64,000 nt of DNA from Nannobrachium achirus. Lineage: Eukaryota; Chordata; Actinopteri; Myctophiformes; Myctophidae. The stretch's first letter is position 1. Each line of letters opens with the position of its first letter. The translations under genes were made by a program, and so were the position numbers. The stretch is from the NCBI GenBank assembly GCA_963921795.1, contig OY997649.1, forward strand, positions 32,668,373 to 32,732,372, read 5' to 3'. Below, in pieces: positions 11,660 through 22,872 of the stretch. A model generated the notes under the pieces. It was not told the origin of the DNA, did no database searches, and was given only the letters and a program-made list of their open reading frames with translations.

Positions 11660-12270
11660 ATAACAAGTAAGACTCCCTAATCGGGAGATAAGCGACTGTC
11701 AGGTCACATGTATGATCGGCTACTTTTGACTATTTTCCCATATTTCTTTCCCGGCAGTGCGGGGCCCCCGGGGACCCCCTGGGTGCCGGCCCCGTCTCTC
11801 CCGGTCGCTGGGGGTCGCCAAGGTACAGGCTTTTTAGCGGACTGCAGTGGCGGGGGTCCACCGCTAGGTGGCGCTCGAGTGGGTACCTGCCCCAGCTCTC
11901 CCAGTCGCTCCTAGCCCGATTTACGGTATTTTATGTGCACTGCAGTGGCGGGGGTCCTCCACTAGGGGGTGTGACCACTTTTGCATCCGTTCTGGAGCAC
12001 CAGGAATCCCCAGGAATTCCCCGTGAGCAGCCGATATGGGGGCGTGATTTGGACGTTTTTGAGCTTTTTGGCCGGGGTCCCTGGAGCTCCGGGGGTCCCT
12101 GGAGGGGTGGAGGTTGTGGATTGGCAGGCAAGGAGTGTGTGTGCAAAGTTTAGCATGGATAGGGGCAACGGTGGCCGAGATATGAGTAGGGCAAAAGTGT
12201 GACGTGACGTGACAGAAGGGACTGACAGCCGGTGGAGGTTTTGAAAGTAACTGCGACCTGACGGTCGCAA
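11660..12270 (-). repeat. GC-rich dispersed repeat, short form of the 23.3-24.6 kb element
   Basis: The ends are GACTCCCTAATCGGGAGATA (about 11671) and GACGGTCGCAATT (about 12261). The reverse complement runs in the same order as 23255-24575, which begins TTGCGACCGTCAGG and finishes with CCCGATTAGGGAGTC. The interior holds two copies of GCAGTGGCGGGGGTCC (11845, 11941). The short open frames here are repeat shadows, not genes. Confidence 0.65.
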
Positions 12271-12297
12271 TTATTATTATTATTCATATTAATTGCA

Positions 12298-12410
12298 CAA
12301 ACGTGAAATTTGTCTTCTGCATTTACCCATCCTATAGGAGCGCTCTGGGAGCAATTAGGGGTTTGTGCCCCGGTTCAAGCCTTAGCTCAAGGGTCTTCAA
12401 CAGGAGGTTC
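12298..12410 (+). repeat. LINE/SINE-tail-like fragment
   Basis: TTCTGCATTTACCCATCC followed by GGGAGCAATTAGGGG and a CTCAAGGG motif, a recurring order in fish LINE-derived repeats. Non-coding. Confidence 0.45.
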
Positions 12411-12516
12411 TCAGAGTTACTACAGGGGGTCCTCCAAATCTTTGTGTGATAAAAAACTTTTTTCTCTTTTTTATATTAACCACTTGAACCCTAGTGTCCA
12501 TATTCTGAGAACTTTA

Positions 12517-12556
12517 GCCAAAAATAGCAGATCTACAAGCTCACAACGCCTCGCAG
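12517..12556. repeat. Half copy of the palindrome family
   Basis: AAAAATAGCAGATCTACAAG followed by CTCACAACGCCTCGCAGC. The second arm is absent. Confidence 0.65.
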
Positions 12557-12699
12557 CACTATTATTCTCCTAAAAAAACTGTCTGACTAACTATTTCTAG
12601 TTAAAGTACATTCTCATATTGTAAAGGAAAAAAAGTGTTGCCTACACCAGATAATATTAAAAAGTATTTATGCTATTAATGCTTGGATATAATTGTTAG

Positions 12700-13020
12700 C
12701 TTTCACCAACGCTGCTGGCTTTACCAGCAAGAGCGATCTCTTCTTGCGTCTCCGACCCAGAGTCGCGTACCTGACCCCAGGTTAGCTTTCACCAGCGTCG
12801 GCAGGTTAGCATTTCACCAGCGTTAGTTTTACTCAAGTTAGGGTTAAGGTTAGGTTTAGGTGGTACCTGCACACGCTCCGTCCTCCCGCGAGTCACGTCC
12901 CCACCCCACGAGGGGACGGAGGTTAGCATTTCACCAGGTTAGCTTTCACCAGCGTCAGGTGCTACGTACCGGCGCTCCGTCCCCCCGTGCGGTGGGGAAC
13001 GCGACCCTGGGTCGGGGACG
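12700..13020. repeat. GC-rich repeat with TTAGCTTTCACCAGCGT motifs
   Basis: At least four copies of a GTTAGC(A/T)TTCACCAG motif, alternating with GC-rich segments and a GTTAGGGTTAAGGTTAGG stretch. Related pieces occur inverted at 14191-14233 and 56487-56655. Confidence 0.6.
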
Positions 13021-13418
13021 CCAGAAGAGCTTGGCTTTACTGGTATACTTGATCTGCTTTGAGAAATTAGCAAACAGTGCTTTTTCTGGAAAGACATTTC
13101 CGGAAAAAGCACTAATAAGCAAACATATTTTCCAGCTCCTGACAGATTTCGTATTAATTCTAGGGCCAAAATTGTCTCCTTTGATAATAAATGTTACCTA
13201 CCGCTGCAGTAGATAGATGAACCTCTACATTACAGGAAGTGCATGTGTGATTGATACAGTATGCTGACAGAAGGTTCTGTAAGGCCAGATGATGAACGGC
13301 CTAAGGTCCAGACTTTCTAAAAGTGCACACTATTGCTGAGCAGCTAACAGTAATTACCAATGTTAATGTATCCATTAACCCTGCTAATGATCAAATCAAT
13401 GCTGTAGAGCTTGAGACA

Positions 13419-14190
<772 letters not shown>

Positions 14191-14233
14191 GACGCTGGTG
14201 AAAGCTAACCTGGTGAAATGCTAGCATCGCTGT
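14191..14233. repeat. Inverted fragment of the 12.7-kb repeat
   Basis: GACGCTGGTGAAAGCTAACC then TGGTGAAATGCTAGC, the reverse complement of the motif repeated at 12700-13020. Confidence 0.6.
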
Positions 14234-14314
14234 TGTTGTGTTGACTGAGTGGCAACGCAGTTGTCCCCGATTGTGTGTGCGCTTGTGTGTCTATGTGTGT
14301 TGGAGGAATACAAG

Positions 14315-14392
14315 AGCCGCTTCCCAATTCAGAGTGTGCGCCCTTCGTAGTGTAGCCGCTTCCCAATTCAGAGTGTGCGCCCTTCGTAGTGT
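14315..14392. repeat. 39-bp tandem duplication
   Basis: The 39-bp unit beginning AGCCGCTTCCCAATTCAGAG occurs twice back to back (14315-14353 and 14354-14392) with no visible difference. Confidence 0.9.
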
Positions 14393-14439
14393 AGCCCTTG
14401 TCCTGTGAAGTGCACGGATAGCACGTCTTTTGTTTTACT

Positions 14440-14560
14440 GGTGCGTCTAGGAACCGATAAGCAGGACCGAAAGTAAATATTATTTTTGGGTACCCAGGAA
14501 CTGTCATGTCCTTATCGGTTCTGTCCCGGTACCGAATTTCGGTACCCAACCCTACTTCCA
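14440..14560. mobile_element. hAT-type terminus fragment
   Basis: Repeated CCGATAAG / CTTATCGG and GGTACC motifs ending in GGTACCCAACCCTA, a diverged form of the CGATACCCATCCCTA terminus of the element at 24887-26312. The opposite end was not located. Confidence 0.4.
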
Positions 14561-16261
14561 CCTGCAGCAGTTTCTGGGATGGGCGTTGCCAAAGAGGCAG
14601 TCTTCTGCGATTGGTTCACCGTCTGACCAATCACAACAGTAACAAAGCAGATGACGTAGTTGTTATTGGTGTTATGTGGCTGGCTAGCCTGTTGCTTGCT
14701 ACCTGCCAACCAAAGAAACAGGCAGAATAGGAGCTCTACAAACTACAAATCAAACACAGTAAAACATGTCTGCTACTGATGTTTCATAGCGAGATTGATA
14801 CCATCGCATGTTACCACGGCGGGCGACGAGATGTTTATGTTTAGGAATGTGCGGTACGGACCGGCGGCGGCGCTGGGTTACTTGGAATCGCACATTAGTT
14901 CAGAGAAAACACCACCCACGCTGCTCACAAGCCCCGATGTCATCGAGTTGAAGCGACGCTGATTTGCTCGGTCGGAATTTCAACCGAGGAAAGCCTCTTC
15001 AATGAGAGCATTACCAGAACCCTGAATCGCCAAAACATATTTTTAAAGGGGTGTGGCTAGCGATTCAGGGTCTGGAACCAGGCTATACACAGGGGCAGGC
15101 ACGCCTGCCTGGCATAAAAGGGGCCAGACGGATACATCAGCTACTCTGACAACGGGTACAATGGGTATTAAAAGAAGGGGTGGGGCATGCATTCCTGACT
15201 TACATCCTCCTGAGTAGGCCGGTCTGGTCTACACTGATTTGCAAATGTACTGTATGTATGTATGTATGAGCACATTTCTGAAAATACAAACTGAAATGAT
15301 TTAAAGAAAACTTGGGCAACATTTCAAAAGTTGCTTGAATTAATATAAATCAAGTCTTATCTGAAATTAAATAATGTGGCACATTATGAGCTTATAGATC
15401 TGACATTTTCTACAAGTGACTGTCATACAGTACAATGGAGTACAAATCAGTCTGTGAAAACACCACTCTCCTCCATGGGCTGTGTCAATGTAAGTAGTGC
15501 ATTGAACCGATAAAAGGTGGGGGCACTTATTGATTGGATACATTATGTACTGTACATTCCCAATGTGACACGATGCTCCTCACACCCAGCTTACGGGAAT
15601 AATATCACTTTGGTTATTAAGAAAACGTTGCAAAATATGGAGTCCATTCATCACCCGATCCTGTTAAGCCATCATAGCAGTGACATAAGTTATAACAGTG
15701 CCGTATACATGACAGGGGTCATAAACCTGTCTGCTAGCGTGACGCTGTCATAAAGCGGGCAAGTCACTTTACCCTGGCCGCTGTCTTAGTAACATAATGT
15801 CACTGGGGACCGTAGCACAGTATGTCATGGGAGGGCTACAGATTTGTGACATAACAAGGGGATGTGCTTAGATTTACGCCTCAGCATACAGTATATCCTT
15901 TACAATATGTGTTTTGCAGTAAAGTCCCTAACACGCACATTTTCACACTTTCAGAGCTAAATTCACACTTCAGATTTTACTGCACAGTATAGGGAGGGAT
16001 AGCTCCTTAAAGATTGAATCCCTGGGATGAAAGGGATGAATGTACAGAATGATGGAAAATGCGGCTTCATGACTGCATTCTGGATGAGTTTCTGAAGACC
16101 AGAGTAAATTTTCTGCCCTATTATGCAATAAAGAGAAAGTATGGATGTGATAGTATCAGACCGTTGTATCAGAACTGCATTCCTCTAGTTTAGGCTTTAA
16201 TGTTTCGTATTTTTAACCACTTTAACCCTGGCCTCCCTATTTCAGGCATGCTGTTATAGGT
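14561..16261. other. No gene recognised
   Basis: Apart from the hairpin at 15014-15074, a short (GTAT)n near 15250 and a degenerate palindrome arm at about 15388-15410 (GAGCTTATAGATCTGACATT), I see no assignable feature. Confidence 0.4.
15014..15074. repeat. Inverted repeat
   Basis: CCCTGAATCGC (15020-15030) and its exact complement (15060-15070), extended outward by CCAGA / TCTGG with one bulge. Confidence 0.75.
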
Positions 16262-16276
16262 AAATAATACATTTAA

Positions 16277-16439
16277 TGGAACGAAAGGCTTTTGCACACC
16301 TACAGCGACAGGTGCTGTCGAGGAGAGACCAAACAATGGTCGGTGAACTGAAAAGGCAAAAACTCCACGCACACCGTCTTCAAATGCAAAATTAAATTCC
16401 CCTTTTTGAAGACAGTGTGCGTGGAGTTTTTGCCTTTTC
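16277..16439. other. 163-bp insert between 15-bp direct repeats, ending in a 35-bp hairpin
   Basis: AAATAATACATTTAA occurs exactly at 16262-16276 and 16440-16454. Between them lies a 163-bp segment whose second half is an inverted repeat: GAAAAGGCAAAAACTCCACG and onward pairs with the complement after a loop of about 19 nt, with one or two mismatches. A 15-bp duplication is in the usual range for LINE-mediated retroposition, but there is no poly(A) or simple tail. It could be a retroposed structured RNA, a MITE with an unusually long duplication, or a coincidental repeat. I do not recognise the RNA. Confidence 0.55.
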
Positions 16440-16536
16440 AAATAATACATTTAAACCAATTTCATTGGTTCAAGAATAGGGAAGCCAATCTACAAGCTCA
16501 CAATCATCAAAGTCATCACAATGCTGTGATGGGTTG

Positions 16537-16785
16537 GGCGACCGAGCCTTCAGCTCAGTTGCCCCTCTACTGTGGAACTCACTCCCTGAACAGCTAAGAG
16601 ATCCACAGTCTGTTGATGCTTTGAGGAGAGGACTAGAGACTTTTTAATAAAGCATTTAGAGAGAGAGAGATAGAGAGATAGAGATAGATAGATTTTTTGT
16701 TGTTGATTGTTTTATGTTTCTTATTCAGTACTGTGGCCCTTTGAGGTTGGTTTCAAATATAAAGTGCAATATAAATAAAACGTAT
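16537..16785 (+). pseudogene. LINE ORF2 C-terminus and 3' UTR fragment
   Basis: An open stretch of 36 codons ends at TAA 16645-16647. It contains AFSSVAPLLWNSLPEQLR and then a DALRRGLETF-like end, the conserved C-terminal tail of L2/CR1/Rex-type non-LTR reverse transcriptases. The following AT-rich 3' region ends in AAAGTGCAATATAAATAAAA, the usual tail of these elements. Everything upstream is lost, so this is a strongly 5'-truncated copy with no function of its own. Assignment to the broad clade is fairly secure; the exact family is not. A palindrome half-copy (AATCTACAAGCTCACAAT) lies just upstream at 16486-16504 and another (GTGCTTATAAATCATCTATT) just downstream at about 16786-16805. Confidence 0.75.
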
Positions 16786-17027
16786 GTGCTTATAAATCAT
16801 CTATTTTCACTATTCATCGTACGGCAAAGTAGACAATATACAGTAGTTTATTTTGTAAAAGATTATTTAAAGAGATACTGTTATTCTATGTAGACAGGAG
16901 AGTATAGAGACGGTTAGGGTTACGAAAGGGAAAGGAAAGGAACAAGAAAAGAACACAAAACCTAGGGGTTGAGAGAAGGAGTTATGACAGGAGTTGGATT
17001 CAACCTCGGGTACAGGCGACTCACAAC

Positions 17028-17516
17028 TAGCCTCGCAACAGCCAGACTCTCCAAAAGGAGAGTCTGGGAGTTCCCCATAGACAATGCATTACGCGATGAC
17101 GTAGTTACTTACTTTGACTGACACGTCCATTCAGTAGTCATCAGCGCATCAAAACATCGTCGGGAGAACATCAAATACGTCTTTTCCAGAAAGAAATTAC
17201 AAAGGTGCAAACTGTTGTTCGTTTTTAAGTTATGAGATGCCGTTGATTTCAGATAAAACTTCACTTAATGCAGCTTTTATTTGCGATTTGTGAACTCGCA
17301 TCGGACATGGGGTCCGCCATGTTTGTTGTCAAAATGCGAGAGCTGTAGCAGCCGCTCGACCAATCAGGAGCGGTGTGAGGCGGGTTCGCTCGAAATGCAG
17401 CCTTTTGATTGGAAATTGAGAACCAAATTCTAATAAAGAGACTCGATGGGAGGGACACCAGACCGAGAAAGGAAGCACATTGGTGATGACGTAACTCGGG
17501 ATGGCATGCGAGGCTA
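17028..17516. mobile_element. 489-bp element with 9-bp target duplication
   Basis: The termini TAGCCTCGCA and TGCGAGGCTA are flanked by identical 9-bp sequence ACTCACAAC (17019-17027 and 17517-17525). Just inside the left end is a hairpin, CAGACTCTCC-AAAA-GGAGAGTCTG. There is no transposase; the open frames inside have no recognisable domain. A related fragment lies at 46111-46190. The 9-bp duplication and TAGCC start match those of the fold-back element at 1844-2573, so both may use the same transposase class. Confidence 0.75.
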
Positions 17517-17525
17517 ACTCACAAC

Positions 17526-19705
17526 GACCATGGTCGTTAATATGGGAAAGGTTTTCAACAAATATGAAACAGGGCAAAGTCGGTTTCATCAAAGAAAATC
17601 ACTACGCAAATATTACTACACGAATCATACACTTGGAATATTGTAATATTGATCTAACATACAAATAAAGCCCACTTAAAATGTCCTGCAGCTATGATAG
17701 ATATTAACCGATTAAGGCATCCTTGGATACTGAAGTGTTCCGCCTTATTGCATACAGTATATTAAACTAATGAATTGGCAAACTGGATAAAAATGAAAAG
17801 AAGAATACCACCACATACTGTTTTATTACTAACTAGAAGATAAAGCCTTTGTTTTGGCAGTAAGCTGCCTCAGTCAGGGATAAACTGCATAAAAAGTCTT
17901 GAATAATCTTTTGCGCTACAATGAAATGACAATTATTGGTATATTGTTCTGAGTGAAAATTGGAGCTCAGCATAAAATGATAAAGATACTGTAATTCAGA
18001 ATTTGATGAAAAGAGGGAGGCATGTGTGACCATAGATGTAAAAGTATGGAGAGAGCCCCATTGGTTTCTACAGTCCTGTTTTGAAGACACTTTTTCAGCA
18101 AATTCCAATCCACCATCTTGGAACTTCCGGCCCTGAAAAGCAACCAGAAACCAGAAACCAGAAAAAAATTGGCTAGAAGGGCTGCTAGGCCAGGTCATCA
18201 CTCGGTTGAACCAGTAGAAGCCCTAGAGGCATAGCATTATTTGATCACTCATTTTAACTCTTATACTGCTTTGGACGTTCCTGTTCGCCCCAATTCTCAA
18301 GAGACCTCCGCGCCAATACGGCGCTCGTTCGCGTTCGTTCGTTCGTTCGTTTACCTTGTTGAAGCTGATGAGGGGTCGCGCCGCCGTGTACTGTAAACAC
18401 ATTTTCCGCGGTGATGGTGTAAAAAATCCATTATGCGTTAACATCAACGGAGACCAATTCACTTCCTTGTTGATTTCCTCTGGCTGTAAGGCTCTGTGGC
18501 CAGTGACTGGTCTGAATGTACAGCAACACATAACAGGCAAATTCACATTCATTCTCGCATGACGCCGCCCTCTGCTGCCTGGCAGACCAAAGTGCACTAT
18601 TGCACAATCAAAAAAATAAAATAAAATAAAATAAAATAAATGTCTGTCTGTCTATCTACTATAACGTCGCAAAGGTAAGCCGCTTTTTGATGGCACCAGA
18701 CCCAATAAATAAATAAATAATCTGGCAGTAGAGTTAAAATGAATGGGATGATAAATGAAAAAAAAAAACAAAAAAAAATAAACTTTAAACTGGTGAAAAC
18801 AGAGTATTAATGAAAATGTTTACTATGGTAATTCACTTGAATGGAGCATTAGTTTTTCTGCAGTAGTGACATCTGCTGGGCCATTAATGAGAACTGCAGG
18901 TGAAACAGCTTTTTCTCATTTCAAAAAACGGATGCTTGCCGCCTGGGTGTGACCCATGATCCCCATAAGTGTCAATCAACATCATGTTCCAAAAAAGTAA
19001 CATTAATGTGTACAGCAATTGGAGCAATTTGAGTCTTAAACTGGTCTACATACAGTAGTGCTCCCACAGGAGAGTAAAGGTCGGCTGACTGTAGGTGCCA
19101 ACGGATATGGCTTGGGAGTGTAACAGAAAATATTATTATATTTATATATATATTTTTTTATAAATTAATAAGATTCAGATTTTTTTTAAACACTGTCCAG
19201 AAAACAAGACAGATTAATGAGTCAAAGAAGGGAGGACGGTCTGAGACAACAGAAATCTGATCACAGGAGAAGGAGCAGTCATAAGAAATAGCAAGCGTTT
19301 TTTGAATAGCCTTTTTCACAGGCAGCAGCCATGATAAGAACTGGTTGATTTCTCTAAATGCTAATGGAAGGTGTTTCATTGCTTCCTTTCTTATCTCTGT
19401 TAGCATAGGGTACAACGGACAAAGGACGATTTGCCATCACTCAGAATTATGTTTTACATGTAGTATTGGCAGGGGAAAGGAGAGATGTTTTTAGCTGGAT
19501 GGTATTTTTATTGCAACACATTTACCCCCTTTTCTCCCCAATTTAGTCCTTATGCCAATTAATTCCTCCCCACACACATTTCTGTGTGTTGTCAGTCACT
19601 GCTGTTGTATCCTACTGGCTCACCTGCCAGTGAGGAGCCACCACTGGGAGGACATAAAGCTTTCGTACTACTCCTTCTGGCCAACACTCCCTGGTGAAGG
19701 TGCCA
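17526..19705. other. No gene recognised
   Basis: Contains a short (GTTC)n at about 18328-18352, (AAAAT)n at about 18608-18640 and (AATA)n near 18705-18720. The open frames of about 120 codons (17833-18201 and 18223-18597, minus) show no domain I know. 19505-19560 resembles 6190-6300. Confidence 0.4.
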
Positions 19706-19708
19706 CCC

Positions 19709-20173
19709 CAGGGGTTGACACTAAGGTCTCAGAGGCACTTGCCCGTCGGGCAAGTGCAGGTGATGTTCTACTTCCCCAAAAGTCATGCCCAATTGCCTGA
19801 AAAGTAAATTGTCCATTATAAAATATAAAATGATAGGTACAATTTTAATTACTGCTTAATTTAACATTAAATTTATTTACTTTCTGGGGCTGTGCGATAA
19901 AAAATGTCATACCTAAATATCTACATAGCTATGATTGAATATGACATGTCTATGGGTTCACACTTGATATTTTATATTATAAGTGTAGCAACAGAAAACA
20001 GAACATTATAGGTAAACAGTGTGCTCTTATTTTACATTTCTCTGACAGAGCCCACCGTCCCCTCTCAAATGAGCACTTGCCCGGTCGGGCAACCTGAAAG
20101 CAAACTTCACCTCCACGAAAGTTTTATTTACCTATTTACCTGGCAGGTGGGCAAGCCTTAGTGTCAATTCCTG
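19709..20173. mobile_element. hAT-like MITE
   Basis: The ends read CAGGGGTTGACACTAAGG and, inverted, CAGGAATTGACACTAAGG, 16 of 18 matching. The interior carries several CTTGCCCG / CGGGCAAG motifs, including the palindrome CACTTGCCCGTCGGGCAAGTG (about 19737). CAG termini suggest hAT, but the flanks do not show a convincing 8-bp duplication. Confidence 0.5.
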
Positions 20174-20248
20174 CACCCTAATAGGGATATGTGAAGTCAG
20201 TGACAAATATCACCCTCCACCCCCAGCAGGTCTATACTCTATACTTAC

Positions 20249-21733
20249 TTACTTATCCTCTTCGTCCCGGGTGGGACATAAGGCCGCAATCAAACACTGC
20301 CACTGAACCCTGTCTCGTGCTTTGGCCTGCGCTTCGTCCCATGAGAGACCCATCTCCTTCAGCTCCGTCATCACCGTCCTTCGCCAGGTGTTCTTTGGTC
20401 TGCCTCTCTTTCTTTTCCCAATCGGGGTCCATCTCAAGGCAACTTTGGGTAACCGTTCATTGGGCATCCTCAATACATGACCGAGCCATCTTAACCTGCG
20501 TCTCTTTATCTCAAGAGACATATGCCAGCTACCGGTCTTCTTATAGAGTTCCTCATTTGAGATTTTATTTGGCCAAAATATGTTGCAGATTCTGCGTAAG
20601 CAACTATTATGGAAGACATCTACCTTTCTCATATCCTCTTTTGTTACTCTCCAGCACTCAGAGCCATATAGCAGGACAGCCTTAACATTGCTGTTGTAGA
20701 GCCTAAGCTTGGTTTTGAGGCTATATTGTTTGGACTTCCAGATGTTGCGAAGTTGGCTGAAAGCACCTCTTGCTTTGTTGAGACGCGTCTTGATGTCTTT
20801 TTGCGTTCCACTTTCACTGCTTATAAGGCTACCAAGGTATATAAAGTCTTCAACACATTCCAACACCTCTCCATCGATGGTAATTGGAGGTGCTGTTGGG
20901 GTATTGATGCACATCACCTGGGTCTTTTTCTGGTTGATATACAGACCAGTTCGCTTTGCATACTTGCATAGCCGGTCCGACTTTTCCTGGAGGTGGGTAC
21001 GAGTGGATGACATGACTGCCAGGTCGTCTGCAAAGTCAAGGTCTTCCATAAAGGAGAACAGGGTCCATTGGATTCCACGGGGACGGTCTGCTGTTGTTTG
21101 ACGCATAACCCAGTCTATGGTAATCAGGAACAGAATAGGGGAGAGGATGCAGCCTTGTCTTACTCCAGATTTAATAGGAAATGACTCTGTCAAGGTGTTA
21201 TCAAGGATGACACTACATTCAAAGTGCTCGTAGAATCTCCCAATGATGTTGACAATTTTGGAAGGCATTCCATATGCCCTTAGGATCTTCCATAGGCTCT
21301 TGCGATGTACACTATCAAAAGCCTTCTTAAAGTCAACAAAGTTAATAAACAAGGGGGCATTCCACTCACTACACTGTTCGATAATGTTGCGTAAGGTAAA
21401 GATCTGATCGATACAACCTCGACCTTTGCGAAATCCTGCCTGTTCCTCTCTCAGCTTGACATCTATGGCACTATCAAATCGCTTGAGAAGGATCTTACAA
21501 AAGACCTTACTAGGGACGGACAGAAGTGTTATGCCTCGCCAGTTGTCACAATTTTTCAGGTCACCTTTCTTGGGAAGCTTGCATATGAGGCCCTTGCTCC
21601 ATTCCTTTGGTATGACATTGTTTTCCCAAATCTTGGTGAAGAGGTCAGTCAGCACCCTGGAGGCTGTGGTGATATCTGCCAGCAACATTTCTGCATGTAG
21701 CATGTCAATTCCAGGGGCTTTCCCCCGCTTCAT
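20249..21733 (-). CDS. Non-LTR reverse transcriptase domain (RTE-like), relic
   Basis: A 494-residue open frame encoding a reverse transcriptase that would copy element RNA at the nicked target. Visible landmarks from the first methionine: GKAPGID (4-10), NWRGITLLSVPSK (64-76), EQAGFRKGRGCIDQ (97-110), the first catalytic block VDFKKAFDSVH (133-143), SGVRQGCILSPILF (189-202), and the catalytic FADD (234-237). The C-terminal part contains RLRWLGHVLRM and GKRKRGRP-type basic segments typical of RTE-related elements. The true frame continues upstream of this ATG to about 21776, where it meets the endonuclease frame out of register; in intact relatives the two form one polyprotein. The internal ATG is therefore not a real start. 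No stop codon interrupts the RT core. Long antisense frames over it are shadows. Confidence 0.85.
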   Translation of the reverse strand: MKRGKAPGIDMLHAEMLLADITTASRVLTDLFTKIWENNVIPKEWSKGLICKLPKKGDLKNCDNWRGITLLSVPSKVFCKILLKRFDSAIDVKLREEQAGFRKGRGCIDQIFTLRNIIEQCSEWNAPLFINFVDFKKAFDSVHRKSLWKILRAYGMPSKIVNIIGRFYEHFECSVILDNTLTESFPIKSGVRQGCILSPILFLITIDWVMRQTTADRPRGIQWTLFSFMEDLDFADDLAVMSSTRTHLQEKSDRLCKYAKRTGLYINQKKTQVMCINTPTAPPITIDGEVLECVEDFIYLGSLISSESGTQKDIKTRLNKARGAFSQLRNIWKSKQYSLKTKLRLYNSNVKAVLLYGSECWRVTKEDMRKVDVFHNSCLRRICNIFWPNKISNEELYKKTGSWHMSLEIKRRRLRWLGHVLRMPNERLPKVALRWTPIGKRKRGRPKNTWRRTVMTELKEMGLSWDEAQAKARDRVQWQCLIAALCPTRDEEDK

Positions 21734-22731
21734 ATCCCTGATTGCCGTTTGTACTTCAGCTTGGGAGGGAGGGTCGTGTTAATGGCAATGTCTTCCGAAG
21801 GTTCTGGATCTGCAGGTTCTTCAGGTTCTGGTCCATTGAGTACTTCTTCAAAGTGTTGGGCCCATCTTTCAGCTTGTTCCCTTTCAGTTGTTAACAGTTT
21901 ACCTTCTTTGTCCTTGACTAGTTTAGTGTAGATGTTCCTTGGGCCACTTAGCTGTTTGGTGATCCTATACACTATACTGAGTTGCCCTTTGGCTGCAGCC
22001 ATCTCTGCTTCGCTTGCCAGGTTCTCCACAAATGCTCTCTTGTCCCTTCGGGCACTCCTCTTGACCTCTAAGTCTTTCACCTTGTACTCTTTCTTCGCAC
22101 GTTCAGTTAGCCTGGGTGACTTTGCACTCAGCAGCTTGTCTTTGGCTTTCTTCCTTTCATCTATCTTTATCCATGTCTCAGGTGTTATCCATTGTTTGTC
22201 TCCTTTCTTTCTAAAGCCTATGACACTTTCTGCTGTTTCTTTGTACACTTTTGAGATGTTCCCCCATGTTTTCTCAACATCTCCATCTCCTTCTTCCAGT
22301 GCACTGAAGCGATTTCTGAGCTCAATGGTGAACTCTTTTTGGACTTTTGGTGCAAGAAGCTTGTTGATGTCGAACACTTTTCGTCGTTCTTTGGTGTTAG
22401 GTGTTGCTCTAAGTTTTAGCCTTATTTTGGCTATCACCAGGTGGTGGTCGCTGCCAACGTCTGCCCCCCGATGGACTTTGACATCCAGCAGAGATCGTTG
22501 CCATTTCTTGTTGACAATGACATGGTCAATCTGGTTAACCGTATACCCATCTGGGGATCTCCAGCTTAGTTTGTGGATGTCTCTGTGGGGGAAGATGGTT
22601 CCACCTATTTTGCATCTGTTGTTAATGCAGAAGTCAACAAGCCTCTCTCCATTGTCATTGATGGTTCCACAGCCGTGCCGCCCCATTGCATCTTCTCTTC
22701 CGATGTTATCATTTCCAACTTTGGCATTCAA
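21730..22731 (-). CDS. APE-type LINE endonuclease, C-terminal part, plus linker (truncated)
   Basis: A 333-residue frame containing the C-terminal half of an apurinic/apyrimidinic-type endonuclease, which nicks target DNA for target-primed reverse transcription. Visible are NAKVGNDN at the start (the conserved GDLN that precedes it is partly encoded just upstream), PDGYTVNQIDHVIV (about 60-73) and the catalytic SDHH (94-97). A basic linker rich in K/R follows, then an acidic stretch before the stop. The family's N-terminal catalytic residues are missing because the element is 5' truncated 17 bp beyond this frame. The last dozen residues are out of frame with the reverse transcriptase, so a single indel near 21760-21780 broke the original polyprotein. 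Similar proteins are often annotated as craniofacial development protein 2-like. Confidence 0.8.
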   Translation of the reverse strand: MNAKVGNDNIGREDAMGRHGCGTINDNGERLVDFCINNRCKIGGTIFPHRDIHKLSWRSPDGYTVNQIDHVIVNKKWQRSLLDVKVHRGADVGSDHHLVIAKIRLKLRATPNTKERRKVFDINKLLAPKVQKEFTIELRNRFSALEEGDGDVEKTWGNISKVYKETAESVIGFRKKGDKQWITPETWIKIDERKKAKDKLLSAKSPRLTERAKKEYKVKDLEVKRSARRDKRAFVENLASEAEMAAAKGQLSIVYRITKQLSGPRNIYTKLVKDKEGKLLTTEREQAERWAQHFEEVLNGPEPEEPADPEPSEDIAINTTLPPKLKYKRQSGI

Positions 22732-22790
22732 ATCTCCTATATATCTCCCTATACTCTATAGCCTATACAAAATGACTGAAAGAATCTGAA

Positions 22791-22792
<2 letters not shown>

Positions 22793-22871
<79 letters not shown>
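22793..22871. repeat. (GT)n microsatellite
   Basis: About 39 uninterrupted GT units next to the 5' end of the LINE. Confidence 0.98.

Positions 22872-22872
<1 letters not shown>

Larger units (their letters stand above)
20244..22748 (-). mobile_element. 5'-truncated RTE-like LINE
   Basis: A non-LTR retrotransposon copy of about 2.5 kb on the minus strand, bordered by the 12-bp duplication CTATACTCTATA (20232-20243 and 22749-22760). Its 3' end has a short (AAGT)n-type tail rather than poly(A), as in RTE-related LINEs. It keeps the C-terminal part of the endonuclease and the whole reverse transcriptase core. The start of the endonuclease is lost by 5' truncation, and one frameshift near 21760-21780 separates the two domains, so it cannot move by itself. 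A (GT)n array begins 33 bp beyond the right duplication. Confidence 0.85.

Noticed and set aside
18223..18597. 124-codon minus-strand frame as a gene
   Set aside because: No domain, low-complexity RTNERTNERE-like stretch from a (GTTC)n run, no supporting context.
20191..21101. Plus-strand frames of 164 and 130 codons
   Set aside because: Antisense shadows of the reverse transcriptase.
21932..22789. 285-codon plus-strand open frame
   Set aside because: Exactly antisense to the LINE endonuclease, whose SDHH and QIDH motifs are on the minus strand; no domain on the plus strand.
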